From Bradyrhizobium sp. WSM1743 (GTDB taxonomy: Bacteria > Pseudomonadota > Alphaproteobacteria > Rhizobiales > Xanthobacteraceae), in assembly GCF_000473065.1 (NCBI RefSeq), contig NZ_AXAZ01000063.1, positions 492 through 49,835 on the forward strand: 49,344 nt of DNA, read 5' to 3'. Each line of letters opens with the position of its first letter. Within the stretch, counting starts at the first letter, position 1. Below the pieces are notes generated by a model. It ran no database searches and was not told the origin of the DNA. It worked only from the letters and a program-made list of their open reading frames with translations. A program made the position numbers and the translations under genes. Positions 24,595 to 33,587 of the stretch are shown here, in pieces.

Positions 24595-25346
24595 CGCGTC
24601 CTGCTGCGCTTCTTCTCAACGTGTCGGCCTGCTGCGGCCTTTGCGGTGCGCGCCTTCGCCGGCTTTGCATTCGATCTTGGTTTCGGCGCCTGCAAGCCAT
24701 ACGTCGAGAAGCCCTTGGCGGTGTCCGCGATCTCAGCCTCGCTGAGAATGTGCGACCCGCCGAGCGCGAGCGAGAGATAATATTGGCGCGCGATGGTTTC
24801 GAGCTCGACGGCGAGCCACATCGCCTTGTCGAGATTCGGGCCGACCGCGATCATGCCGTGATTGGCGAGCAGGCAGCCGTTGCGGCCTTCGAGCGCTTGC
24901 AGAGCGAGTTCGGATAGCTTAGCCGTGCCGTAACGCGCATAGCCGGCGCAGCGGATATCGTTGCCGCCGAATGCCGCCATCATGTAGTGGCAGGCAGGAA
25001 TCGGCTTGCGGGCGATGGCGAGCACGGTGGCGTAGGTCGAGTGGGTGTGGACGACACCGCCGACATCCGGCCGCCCGCGCATTATGTCGAGATGAAAGCG
25101 CCATTCGGTGGACGGCTGGAGCGGTCCTTCCCAGGAACCGTATTCGCCCTCAAGCGGCATCGAAGCAATCATCTCCGGCTTCATCGCGCCATAGGGCGTC
25201 GCGGACGGCGTAATCAGCATCCGGTCCTTGTAGCGGGCGGAGATATTTCCCGACGTCCCCTGGTTCAGACCCGACGCGTTCATCCACCGACACTTGGCAA
25301 TGATCGCTTCGCGCAATTTTCGCTCTTCACGGGTCATTTCAAACAC
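24591..25346 (-). CDS. Class II aldolase (L-fuculose-phosphate-aldolase-like)
   Basis: A 251-residue cytoplasmic Zn-dependent aldolase expected to split a ketose 1-phosphate into dihydroxyacetone phosphate and an aldehyde. Family motifs are visible: GTSGNISARY (phosphate site), ITPSATPYG, the metal ligands in VVHTHSTYATVLA, and LLANHGMIAVG with the third His. The last 30 residues are an Ala/Lys/Arg-rich tail (NAKPAKARTAKAAAGRHVEK) beyond the usual family end. It lies between the 2-hydroxyacid dehydrogenase and GlpD-like genes. Its presence in place of the EryC-type isomerase suggests an aldol-cleavage route for the product of kinase plus dehydrogenase. Confidence 0.87.
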   Translation of the reverse strand: MFEMTREERKLREAIIAKCRWMNASGLNQGTSGNISARYKDRMLITPSATPYGAMKPEMIASMPLEGEYGSWEGPLQPSTEWRFHLDIMRGRPDVGGVVHTHSTYATVLAIARKPIPACHYMMAAFGGNDIRCAGYARYGTAKLSELALQALEGRNGCLLANHGMIAVGPNLDKAMWLAVELETIARQYYLSLALGGSHILSEAEIADTAKGFSTYGLQAPKPRSNAKPAKARTAKAAAGRHVEKKRSRTR

Positions 25347-25355
25347 CTTTCGTCT

Positions 25356-26396
25356 TCAGCACGGATTGAGCGGCGGCTCGCCGGCGAGATAGCGGCGAAC
25401 CTCCTCGGCGACCCGGTCTGCGGCGATGGTGACGGTACGCAGCGAGGCGCCGGCGATGTGCGGCGTCAGCGTAACATTCGCCAACTGGAGCAGCGGCCAG
25501 TCCAGCGGCACCGGCTCGACCGCAAACGTGTCCAGCATGGCGCCACCAAGGCGCCCCGAGGACAACACCTCGAACAGCGCCTTGTAGTCGATCAGCGGGC
25601 CGCGCGCCGTGTTGACCAGCAATGCGCCCGGCTTGACCTGTGCAAGCGCCGCGCGATCGATGAAGCCAGCCGTCTCACTGGTGACCCGCGCATGAAGACT
25701 AATGACGTCGGCGCGCGCCAGCAGGTCCGCGAGGGCGACGTGCTCGACACCGTCGTTGCGGTCCTGCGCGCTGAGCTGGACGTAGGGGTCGGCGACCAGG
25801 ATCTTGCAACCGAAGGCCTTGAGCAGCTTCACCACGCGGGTGCCGATCGCGCCATAACCGACGATGCCGACCGTCATCTCGCCGAGCTCGCGACCAGTGC
25901 GGTCGGCGCGATAGAGATCGCCGCGCCATTCGCCACCGCGTAAGGATTCGTGCCCGCTGCGGATCAAGCGCGTCTCGGCGAGGATAGCGCCGATGGTGAA
26001 CTCGGCGACCGCGCTTGCGTTGCGGCCCGGGGTGTTGACGACGATCACCCCGTGATCGCGCGTGGCCTGCATGTCGATGTTGACGGGACCTCCGCGCGAG
26101 ACCGCGATGAATTTCAGGTTCGGCAGGCGCTCCAGCATCGACCGCGAGATCGGCGCCAAGTGCGTCACGAGCAGCGCAGCGTCGCCGATGAACTCGGCGA
26201 CCTCGTCCGGATCGCCCATGAATTCCTTCAGGCCATCGAGCTTCGAGCCCGCATAGCCGTGCTCCATCGGCTCGTCCGGCCAGGGCTGCTCCAGAAGGCG
26301 GATGTCGACACCGTTGCCGCAGACAGCCGTGATCTTCTCGGCGAACACCGACGGCAGCATGAAACGGTCACCGACGATGGCGATGGAGCTAGACAT
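25356..26396 (-). CDS. D-isomer-specific 2-hydroxyacid dehydrogenase
   Basis: A 346-residue NAD(P)-dependent enzyme. The nucleotide-binding motif is GIVGYGAIGTRVV with Asp in VADPY. The catalytic Arg is in LVNTARGPLIDY, the Glu in DTFAVEPVPLDWPL, and the His in LTPHIAGAS. It resembles phosphoglycerate/hydroxypyruvate reductase-type enzymes; the substrate is open. The ATG at 26396 overlaps the end of the eryA-like kinase by 8 bases, so the genes are coupled. A possible role is reducing or oxidising a two-carbon acid derived from the aldehyde released by the neighbouring aldolase (inference). Confidence 0.85.
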   Translation of the reverse strand: MSSSIAIVGDRFMLPSVFAEKITAVCGNGVDIRLLEQPWPDEPMEHGYAGSKLDGLKEFMGDPDEVAEFIGDAALLVTHLAPISRSMLERLPNLKFIAVSRGGPVNIDMQATRDHGVIVVNTPGRNASAVAEFTIGAILAETRLIRSGHESLRGGEWRGDLYRADRTGRELGEMTVGIVGYGAIGTRVVKLLKAFGCKILVADPYVQLSAQDRNDGVEHVALADLLARADVISLHARVTSETAGFIDRAALAQVKPGALLVNTARGPLIDYKALFEVLSSGRLGGAMLDTFAVEPVPLDWPLLQLANVTLTPHIAGASLRTVTIAADRVAEEVRRYLAGEPPLNPC

Positions 26397-27969
26397 GACC
26401 GACTCCCGCACGCAGCGCCGCAAGCTGCTTCCAGACCGGCCGCGCCGCAAGCCGGGCGTCGAGATAGGTCGGGAACATCCGCCCGTACTGCGCGGCCAAT
26501 GCCGCATTGGGCCGTTGCGGCGCTTTCAAATGTGGTCTCACCCAGTCCTCCGCGCAGGCCATCATGTCCGGATAGACTCCGGTTGCGACGGCCGCGATCA
26601 TGGCCGTACCCGCAGCACCGGCTTCGCCGCGGCTGCAGATCTGTACATCGCATTCAAGCGCCGCCCCCAATATGGCGCAGAGCGCGCGGCTTCGTGCAGC
26701 ACCGCCGGTGATCCGCACATTGCCCGGCAGCGCTCCCATCGCCGCATAGCAATCCCGCGCAGCAAAGGCGAGCCCCTCCATCACGGCGCGCATCAGGTCC
26801 CAATAGCCGTGCCGGCTGCGCAGGCCCAGGAACTGCGCGCAAGCCTCGTGCGCGATGAACGGGCCGCGCTCGCCGGCATCGGAGATGAAGGGGTGGAACA
26901 GCAACTCGCCCGGGCGCGCCTCGAGCACACGCTCATCGAGTCGCCGGATCAGGTCGGCGCGCGAACGCACCACGCCCTCGGCGGCCAGCAGATCGCGGGC
27001 AAGATCGAGCAGCCAGTCGATGTTCAGCGTCGCCGCCATGTTGGATTGCATCTGCGCGTAGTGACCGGGAACGGGGAACGGCATGGTGTAGCCGGTTGCC
27101 TCCGCATTAAGCGTGACCGCGTCAGCGTTGGTCGCGAGCCGCATGTGCATACCGGTGGATCCGATGATGGTGCAACCGACATCAGGAGCCAGATCGTAGA
27201 GGCCCGCTCCGAGCGCATTGCAAACGACATCGACATAGCCGAGCGAGACCGGAACGCCTTGCGGCAGTCCGGTTTCCATCGCGGCGGCCGCACTCAGCGG
27301 ATGCGTCGTCGTGATCCCGTCGACGACCTCGGGAAACAGAGCCGCACAATCAGCGATCCCGATCAGACGTGCTGTCTCGGCATCGAAGCCGCGTTTCCGA
27401 AAATCGCCACAACTAAAGGTCAATTCCGACGGATCGGTCGCACGCTGACCGGTGAGCAGGAAGTAGAGCCAATCCTTGCAGTGAAAGACTGTCCTGGCCT
27501 GCGACAGTGTTTGGGGCGCATGCGCTTGCAGCCAAGCCAGTTGCGGCCCCTGCTGGCAGGCGTTCAGCCCGGAGCCCGTGCGTCGATAGAGTGCGACGTT
27601 ACGCTCGCTGCCACGGATCACCTCAACCAGGCGAGCGGCGCGCGAATCCAGCCACAGCAATGCCGGCGCGACCGGGCGGCCGTCATCGTCGATGAGCCAG
27701 GTGCCATCGCCCTGCCCCGTGACCGCGATGGCAGCAAGGCGCTGCGAAATATCCGGTACGGCTGCCACCAGCCCGCGCAACGCGGCGACCGTGTCGGTCC
27801 AGGTCCGCGACATGTCCTGCTCAACGCGGCCGCCGGGCGACGTCGTGTATGTATTAGGAAGAGAGAAATCGCCAAGTTGCCGCCCGTCGCGCGCAAACGC
27901 CACGGTCTTGATCAGAGACGTGCCGGCATCGATGCCGACGATCACGTCGCGCTGCGGCGAGGTCTGCAT
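26389..27969 (-). CDS. eryA: FGGY-family polyol kinase, erythritol kinase (EryA)-like
   Basis: A 526-residue cytoplasmic sugar kinase. It has the N-terminal phosphate motif VGIDAGTSLIKTVAF, GQGDGTWLIDDDGRPVAPAL, the CKDWLYFLLTG block, GCTIIGSTGMHMR, FISDAGERGPF and the C-terminal ATP motif VRITGGAARSRAL. Segments such as GQGDGTWLID, VSLGYVD and AGERGPFI closely match rhizobial and Brucella EryA, so erythritol or a related polyol is the likely substrate, with ATP as donor. The ATG at 27969 follows the ATPase stop by two bases. The canonical partners EryC, TpiB and RpiB are absent here. Confidence 0.8.
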   Translation of the reverse strand: MQTSPQRDVIVGIDAGTSLIKTVAFARDGRQLGDFSLPNTYTTSPGGRVEQDMSRTWTDTVAALRGLVAAVPDISQRLAAIAVTGQGDGTWLIDDDGRPVAPALLWLDSRAARLVEVIRGSERNVALYRRTGSGLNACQQGPQLAWLQAHAPQTLSQARTVFHCKDWLYFLLTGQRATDPSELTFSCGDFRKRGFDAETARLIGIADCAALFPEVVDGITTTHPLSAAAAMETGLPQGVPVSLGYVDVVCNALGAGLYDLAPDVGCTIIGSTGMHMRLATNADAVTLNAEATGYTMPFPVPGHYAQMQSNMAATLNIDWLLDLARDLLAAEGVVRSRADLIRRLDERVLEARPGELLFHPFISDAGERGPFIAHEACAQFLGLRSRHGYWDLMRAVMEGLAFAARDCYAAMGALPGNVRITGGAARSRALCAILGAALECDVQICSRGEAGAAGTAMIAAVATGVYPDMMACAEDWVRPHLKAPQRPNAALAAQYGRMFPTYLDARLAARPVWKQLAALRAGVGHV

Positions 27970-27971
27970 GA

Positions 27972-29087
27972 TCAGCCCCCCTCCGCGTGGCGAATGCAGG
28001 TGCCGTCGGCACCAAAAACGTGGAGGTGGCGCGGATCCAGCGCGAACGGCACGATGTCGCCGGGCCGCGCCGCAATCCGGTTCACCGTCACGGCGATCAA
28101 GAGATGACCCGCGCACTCGCCTGCCACATGCGACTGGTCGCCGAGCCATTGATTAGACACGACGCGCACGCGCACATCGCCCGTTCCGACGGCAATCCGT
28201 TGCGGACGAATGCCAACCCGGACACTTTGTGCCTGCTCGAGCAATTTCCTGGCGGCCTGGTCGAGCGTATCGCCCGCTATCCGAAACGCCATATCCGCGC
28301 CAACCGACAAGCAGAAACCGCCGTCGGCGTGCGCCACCTGCGTTTCCAGCAGGTTCATCGGCGGCTCGCCGATGAAGCTTGCGACAAACAGGTTGGCCGG
28401 TCGATTCTTCAGCTCCCTTTCGTTTGCGAATTGCTGAAGGACGCCGTCCTCCATCACCGCGATGCGATCGGCCAGCGCGCTCGCCTCCGTCTGGTCATGG
28501 GTCACGAAGATCGCCGTCATGCCGCGCTCGGCCAGGAGGCCCTTGATCCGCCCGCGCAGCACAGCCCGAAGCTGGGGCTCAAGCTGGCCCATCGGCTCGT
28601 CGAGCAGATAGAGGTCGGCATCGCGCACCAACGCGCGTGCCAGCGACACGCGCTGCTGCTGCCCCCCCGAAATAGAACGTGGATAACTGTCGAGGATGTC
28701 CTCGATCTCGACCATCCGTGCGATCGCATCGACGCGGTGCGATACCTCGCGATGAGCGAGCTGTTGTGCCTTGAGCGCAAAGGCGATGTTCTCCCGAATG
28801 GTCAGAGGCGGATAGAGCGAGTAGCCTTCAAAGGCCATCGCCACATTTCGCTTCGCCGGCGGCAACTCGTCGATCCGCCGCTGCGATAGCGCGATCGCGC
28901 CCGACGTGACGCTCTCGAAGCCCGCGACCATGCGCAAGGTCGACGTCTTGCCGCAGCCGGAAGACCCGAGCAGTGCGACAATCTCGCCCTTCTTCACCTC
29001 CATGTCGAGCGCGCGCACGGCATGCACTGGTGGCTTGCCGCGGCTGCGGTACACCTTGTCGACATTGCGGATTTCGAGCATGCCCAT
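27972..29087 (-). CDS. ABC importer ATPase 2 (GlpT/UgpC-like)
   Basis: A 371-residue cytoplasmic ATPase of the sugar/polyol importer. Walker A is GSSGCGKT, signature ISGGQQQRVSLARAL, Walker B LYLLDEP with Glu164, and the switch His197 in FVTHDQTEA: all catalytic residues are present. The Q-loop is AFEGYSLYPP, with Glu in place of Gln, and the D-loop is GQLEPQLR instead of SNLDAKLR. A TOBE-like C-terminal domain follows from about residue 240. It pairs with the neighbouring ATPase 1, whose own Walker B and switch residues are altered. Start at ATG 29087; a second ATG two codons later is possible. Confidence 0.88.
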   Translation of the reverse strand: MGMLEIRNVDKVYRSRGKPPVHAVRALDMEVKKGEIVALLGSSGCGKTSTLRMVAGFESVTSGAIALSQRRIDELPPAKRNVAMAFEGYSLYPPLTIRENIAFALKAQQLAHREVSHRVDAIARMVEIEDILDSYPRSISGGQQQRVSLARALVRDADLYLLDEPMGQLEPQLRAVLRGRIKGLLAERGMTAIFVTHDQTEASALADRIAVMEDGVLQQFANERELKNRPANLFVASFIGEPPMNLLETQVAHADGGFCLSVGADMAFRIAGDTLDQAARKLLEQAQSVRVGIRPQRIAVGTGDVRVRVVSNQWLGDQSHVAGECAGHLLIAVTVNRIAARPGDIVPFALDPRHLHVFGADGTCIRHAEGG

Positions 29088-29100
29088 CGTTGTCTGCCCC

Positions 29101-30207
29101 TCACGCCGCCTGCCGCCGATGCGGCACATCGACTCGAAGCCCGGTCGCACGATCGAATAGGAGCGCCGCCTCGGGCGCAAAGCGGACGAAAACGCCGTCA
29201 TCGGCACTCGCCATCGGCGAATCCGGGGGAAGCGCCGCGAGCCATTCGGTGCCGTCCGGGAAGCGCAACAACAGCACGGCGCGCTCATGCATCGGCGTGA
29301 CGGCAACAACCCGCGCCGGAATGGCGTCCTCACTCGCCGACCGGACCACCGCGAGATCATCCGGCCGCACACCGAGCCAGCACGGACCTTGATCCGCCGC
29401 CTGATCATGAAAAGAACCGAGCCGTATCCTGGCCCCGACTATCTCGCACATCAGACAACCCTGATCGGTTGCGGGCACGACTTCGACAAGATTGATGCTG
29501 GGATCGCCGAACAGGCGCGCAACGGCCACTGACGCGGGCCGGGCGTAGACTTCTTCAGGGCGCGCGACCTGCGCGAGGCGCCCGTCGATCAGGACCGCGA
29601 TCCGATCAGCGATTGCCATCGCCTCCCGGTAATCCTGGGTGACATAGAGAACCGCGGCGGAACTGCGTCGCAAAAGATTCGGGAGCTCGAGCCGCATTTC
29701 ATAGCGCAGCTTGGCATCGACGTTGCGGAGCGGATCGTCCAACAGCAGCACCTCGGGATTTCCGATCAGCGCGCGCGCGAGCGCCGTCCGCTGCTTCTGG
29801 CCGTTCGACAATTCGCGCGGCATGTGACCGAGGACATGCTCGATCTTCAACAGCCGGCTGATCGATGTGACCCGCGAGGCGAGCTCTCTGGCTCCGGCCT
29901 TCGCCCGCAATCCGCTCGCGATGTTGTCCTGCGCGGTCATGTGCGGAAACAGGGCGAAATTTTGAAAGGCCATGCCGATTCCGCGCCGCTCCGGCGGTGC
30001 GCCGACGATCGACTGGCCGCCGACCATAATGTCCCCGTCATCCGGCTCGAACATGCCGGCGATCATGCGTAGCAGCACGGTCTTGCCGCTGCCCGAAGGC
30101 CCAAACACCGCGACGATCTCGCCGGACTCGACGGTCAGCGAGAGATCTTCGGCGCAGCGGACCGGACCGAATCCCTTGCCGATGGAATTGAGTTCGAGAC
30201 GAGCCAT
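29101..30207 (-). CDS. ABC importer ATPase 1 (GlpS-like) with altered catalytic residues
   Basis: A 368-residue ATPase with Walker A GPSGSGKT, Q-loop FQNFALFPHM and signature LSNGQKQRTALARAL. The Walker B motif reads LLLDDPL: Asp158 replaces the catalytic Glu. The switch region is VTQDYREA, with Gln191 instead of His. The D-loop RNVDAKLR is normal. A TOBE-type regulatory domain occupies the C-terminal third. It lies 5 bases downstream of the permease gene and 13 bases before ATPase 2. The two probably form an asymmetric heterodimer, as in rhizobial GlpS/GlpT-type importers (family knowledge). Confidence 0.87.
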   Translation of the reverse strand: MARLELNSIGKGFGPVRCAEDLSLTVESGEIVAVFGPSGSGKTVLLRMIAGMFEPDDGDIMVGGQSIVGAPPERRGIGMAFQNFALFPHMTAQDNIASGLRAKAGARELASRVTSISRLLKIEHVLGHMPRELSNGQKQRTALARALIGNPEVLLLDDPLRNVDAKLRYEMRLELPNLLRRSSAAVLYVTQDYREAMAIADRIAVLIDGRLAQVARPEEVYARPASVAVARLFGDPSINLVEVVPATDQGCLMCEIVGARIRLGSFHDQAADQGPCWLGVRPDDLAVVRSASEDAIPARVVAVTPMHERAVLLLRFPDGTEWLAALPPDSPMASADDGVFVRFAPEAALLFDRATGLRVDVPHRRQAA

Positions 30208-30211
30208 TCTG

Positions 30212-31069
30212 TCAACCCTTCACCGCGCCGAGCGACAATCCCTCGACGAGATAGCGTTGCGCGTAGAGCGCGAGCAGCAAGGTCGGCGTCACCGAGAGCA
30301 CGATCGCAGCCGCGATCTGACCATATTGGATGCCCGACGCCGTAACAAAGGCAAGCGCGCCGACAGTGACCGGCTGCTTGTCGGCCGACGCCAGGATCAG
30401 CGCAAATACGAAGTTGTTCCAGCAGAAGATGAAGGACAGAAGACCGGCAGCGGCGATGCCAGGTCCGGCGAGCGGCACGGCGATGCGGGTGAAGGCCTCG
30501 CGCCAGGAATGTCCGGCAAGCCGGTAAGCGTGCTCGATATCGGGGCTGATATCCTCGAAATAGCCGCGCACGATCCAGAGAATCAAGGGCAGCGCTATGA
30601 GCTGATAGACCCAGACGATACCGAAGTAAGTGTCGTTCAGCCCGAGTTGCTGGTAGTAGAGCGAGAGCGGCAGCAGCACGAGCAAGGGTGGCGCAAAGCG
30701 AAACGACAGCAACGTAAAGGCGATGGTCTCGCCCAGGCGAAATTTGAACCGCGCAAAGGCATAGGCCGCCGGCACGCCGAGCAGCAGTGCCAGCAGCACT
30801 GCCGCGCTCGACAGCACGAAGCTGTTCATGAGGTTGCGCATGAAGGAGATTTCGAGATTGCCGGCCGTCGTGCGCAAATGGCCGGAGATCAGCGCCTCGT
30901 AATTGGCAAGCGTCGGCTCGAACAGGATGCGCGGCGGAATCCGCAGTATCTGTTCATTCGTCTGGAACGACATCAGGAAGATCCAGACGATCGGGAACAT
31001 GAAGAAGACGAGCACCAGCGCAAGCGCAATGCGTCGAAAAACGCGGCTAGCAAGACTGGAGTGATCCAT
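30212..31069 (-). CDS. ABC importer permease (MalG/UgpE type)
   Basis: A 285-residue inner-membrane protein with six helices, the first at residues 12-32 (RIALALVLVFFMFPIVWIFL). The EAA-loop that contacts the ATPase reads EHAYRLAGHSWREAFTRIAV followed by PLAGPG. It belongs to the carbohydrate-uptake-1 permease class and pairs with the permease encoded just upstream. It starts 15 bases after that gene ends. Confidence 0.87.
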   Translation of the reverse strand: MDHSSLASRVFRRIALALVLVFFMFPIVWIFLMSFQTNEQILRIPPRILFEPTLANYEALISGHLRTTAGNLEISFMRNLMNSFVLSSAAVLLALLLGVPAAYAFARFKFRLGETIAFTLLSFRFAPPLLVLLPLSLYYQQLGLNDTYFGIVWVYQLIALPLILWIVRGYFEDISPDIEHAYRLAGHSWREAFTRIAVPLAGPGIAAAGLLSFIFCWNNFVFALILASADKQPVTVGALAFVTASGIQYGQIAAAIVLSVTPTLLLALYAQRYLVEGLSLGAVKG

Positions 31070-31084
31070 CGCCCCCTCCCGCCC

Positions 31085-32017
31085 TTACGCATGGCCATGG
31101 GCGCGGGCCCGCAGCCGCAGCCAGTTCTTGATGAAGATGTTCGACAGAATGTTCGTGATCAGCCAGAGGATCATCAGCAGCGCCGCGGAGCGTCCGACAT
31201 TGGTGTACTGGAAGAATTCGAGATAGGCCTGGACCTGAAATACCATCAGCCGATCTCCGGGCCCGCCCTGCGTCATCGCGTAGACGATGTCGAACTGCTG
31301 GATCGAGTCGAGCAGCCGGAACAGCGACGCCGTGACGATATAAGGCGCGAGCATCGGCAGCGTGATGCGGAAGAAGACGAAGCTTGCCGGAACACCATCG
31401 AGCGCCGCAGCCTCGAACGGCTGGCGCGGCAGCGAGCGCAACCCCGCCAGGAGAAGGATCATGATGAAGGGCGTGTAAACCCAGACGTCGACCAGCACCA
31501 CCGTGAACAGCGCGGTCGATGGGTCGGACGCCCATTTGAAATCATGTGCACCGAACAGGCTGACGAGATAGGACAGGATACCGAAGCTCGGATTGGTCAT
31601 CAGCTTCCACATCAGCGCCGCGATTGCAGGCGCCGTCATCAGCGGCAGCAGGAGCACGATCGACACCGCGTTGTGGAAACGGGTTGGCCGCCGCAACAGC
31701 ATTGCGATCCCGAGCCCAAGCAGAAGCTCGAGGACGACTGTCAACGCGGTATAGACGAGCGAGATGCGCAGCGTATTCCAGAACGCGGGGTCCGAGAGGA
31801 AGTCGATATAGTTGTCGACACCGATGAAGCCGCGCAGATAAGGCAGGTTCAGCCGATAGCGCTGGAGAGAATAGATCGCCGCGGTCACGAAAGGCACCAG
31901 GATGGCGATGCAGACCAGCAGAGCCGGCAGGCTCAGCAGATAAGGCAGGATGCGCCCGCGCAGCCTCGCAGCGCGGCGCGGAAGCGCTTGAGTCTGGAGG
32001 GGTTGAACCATGCTCAT
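31085..32017 (-). CDS. ABC importer permease (MalF/UgpA type)
   Basis: A 310-residue inner-membrane protein with about six helices and the EAA-loop FEAAALDGVPASFVFFRITL, PMLAPY. The first helix is LPYLLSLPALLVCIAILVPF. Start taken at ATG 32017; ATG 32011 and the upstream frame to 32032 are alternatives, all with weak ribosome sites. The hairpin between this gene and the binding-protein gene could lower permease expression relative to the binding protein. Confidence 0.86.
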   Translation of the reverse strand: MSMVQPLQTQALPRRAARLRGRILPYLLSLPALLVCIAILVPFVTAAIYSLQRYRLNLPYLRGFIGVDNYIDFLSDPAFWNTLRISLVYTALTVVLELLLGLGIAMLLRRPTRFHNAVSIVLLLPLMTAPAIAALMWKLMTNPSFGILSYLVSLFGAHDFKWASDPSTALFTVVLVDVWVYTPFIMILLLAGLRSLPRQPFEAAALDGVPASFVFFRITLPMLAPYIVTASLFRLLDSIQQFDIVYAMTQGGPGDRLMVFQVQAYLEFFQYTNVGRSAALLMILWLITNILSNIFIKNWLRLRARAHGHA

Positions 32018-32047
32018 GATGATAAGGATCACATTCTCACTGCAACA

Positions 32048-32085
32048 CCGCCGGCCGGGATCTGGTAGGCGTCCCGAGCCGGCGG
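32048..32085 (-). promoter_or_regulatory. Stem-loop between binding-protein and permease genes
   Basis: Arms CCGCCGGC + CGGGA and TCCCG + A + GCCGGCGG form a 13-bp stem with one bulged A and an 11-base loop. No T-run follows. The position after the binding-protein gene suggests attenuation or 3' mRNA protection, a common way to make more binding protein than permease. Confidence 0.5.
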
Positions 32086-32125
32086 GTAGTCGTGGTGCTG
32101 AGGAATGAAGGCGCCACGCAACGCG

Positions 32126-33565
32126 TCAACCTAGGCCGGCTTGCTTGAGCTGACGGTTGATACTGTCGGCAAGCTTGTCGAGGCCTTCGTCCACGCTCAC
32201 CTCCTTGGCGACCATCTTCTGAAGCGATGCGGCCCACTCGGTCGTCAAGTCGAAGAACAGCGGCTGCGCCGTGAAGTAGATCTTGGCCCCCGGCGCCGAA
32301 ACATCATGCTGTTCGAGATAGCCCGGATAGGATTTTGCGATGCGATCACGGAACTCCGGATCCTTCCACACCGAGGCGCGCACCGGGTTGACGAAATCCA
32401 TCTTGCGTGCGCCGAACAGGTCGTGCTCGACCGAAGTCGCCCATTGCATGAATACCCAGGCCGCATCCTTCTGCTTGGAGAAGCTCGACATTGCGAGCGA
32501 CCAGATCCAGACGTTCGGCGTCGGGGCCTTGGCAGCCGGGTTCGCGGCGAAGGGGGCGTAGCCAAGATTGCCCCTCTCCTTGTTCTCGCCGCCGTTCATG
32601 AAGTAGCCGAGGATGTCGGCGTCGAAGATCATGCCGGAGGCGCCCGCACCAAGATCGGTGCCGACCTGGTACCAGGTGTAGGTCGACCAGTTCTTCGGAC
32701 CCGAGGTCTGAATCATCTTGACCCATTTCTCATGGAACTCCTTCGAGGCCTTGGTGTTCATCGCGGCTTTCAGCTTGCCGCCTTCCATCACAAAATCCTT
32801 CTGGCCGAAATTCGAGTAGGCCGAGAGGAAGCCGGGATGGATCGTCGCCCAGGAACGCGAGCCACGCACGCCAATGCCGTAGGGACCGCCGGCATCCTTG
32901 GTAATCTTCGCGGCCACATCGAGCATCTCGTCGAGGTTCTTCGGCGGCTTGACGCCGACCTTGTCGAAGATGTTGCGATTATAGGTGATGTTGTTGAGCT
33001 CGTAGCCCCAGGGGATACACCACTGCTTGGCCTTGCCCGAACCGAGCTCGGAGCCGGCCACGCCATCCCACGCCGTCGAAGCGCGTAGACCCGGCAGCAC
33101 ATCATCCCAGGCGAATGCCGGATTGGTCTTCGCAGGGTCCTTGATGTAGGCGTTCAGGTCCTCGATCCAGCCGGCCGGACCGTAGGTCCAGGTCATGTAA
33201 GCGCCCGTCATGAAGGCGTCGTACTGGTCCGACTTCGAGGAGAGCGCCGCCGTCACCTTGTCGAAGTAAACATCCTCCGGGAAGATATCGTAGGTGACGT
33301 TCATTCCCGTCAGCGTCTTGAACGCCTCGATATCGCCGATCATGGCGTCGACGTAAGGATGCTTGTTCAGGAGCAGCTTGATCGTCTTGCCGCTATAGGC
33401 CTTCCAATTGAAGTCCGCGGCCATCGCCCTCGACATGGCGGAGGCGAAGGCAGCATTGGCGGCGGCACCGACGATGCCGAGCTTGGCCGCTCCGTCCAGA
33501 AGATCACGCCGGCTGATGCGTTTTGCGGCGTAGGAATCGAACAGATTCTTCTCGCGATCGTGCAT
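32126..33565 (-). CDS. Tat-exported carbohydrate/polyol ABC substrate-binding protein
   Basis: A 479-residue periplasmic binding protein of family 1. The N-terminus carries a twin-arginine motif (KRISRRDLLDGAA) and a hydrophobic stretch ending in FASAMSRAMAA, so export is probably by Tat in folded form. The mature part has family blocks such as KTIKLLLNKHPYVDAMIGDI, YDAFMTGAYMTWTYGPAGWI and FAANPAAKAPTPNVWIWSLA. GGGAGG lies 5 bases before the ATG at 33565. First structural gene of the operon, 22 bases after the SorC gene. The partners suggest a polyol ligand. Confidence 0.87.
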   Translation of the reverse strand: MHDREKNLFDSYAAKRISRRDLLDGAAKLGIVGAAANAAFASAMSRAMAADFNWKAYSGKTIKLLLNKHPYVDAMIGDIEAFKTLTGMNVTYDIFPEDVYFDKVTAALSSKSDQYDAFMTGAYMTWTYGPAGWIEDLNAYIKDPAKTNPAFAWDDVLPGLRASTAWDGVAGSELGSGKAKQWCIPWGYELNNITYNRNIFDKVGVKPPKNLDEMLDVAAKITKDAGGPYGIGVRGSRSWATIHPGFLSAYSNFGQKDFVMEGGKLKAAMNTKASKEFHEKWVKMIQTSGPKNWSTYTWYQVGTDLGAGASGMIFDADILGYFMNGGENKERGNLGYAPFAANPAAKAPTPNVWIWSLAMSSFSKQKDAAWVFMQWATSVEHDLFGARKMDFVNPVRASVWKDPEFRDRIAKSYPGYLEQHDVSAPGAKIYFTAQPLFFDLTTEWAASLQKMVAKEVSVDEGLDKLADSINRQLKQAGLG

Positions 33566-33587
33566 TGTAACCTCCCATGGTGCGCGT

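Noticed and set aside
29972..32068. 698-codon plus-strand frame across the permease genes
   Set aside because: Low-complexity Arg/Gln/Asp/His composition typical of the antisense of hydrophobic membrane proteins in GC-rich DNA.
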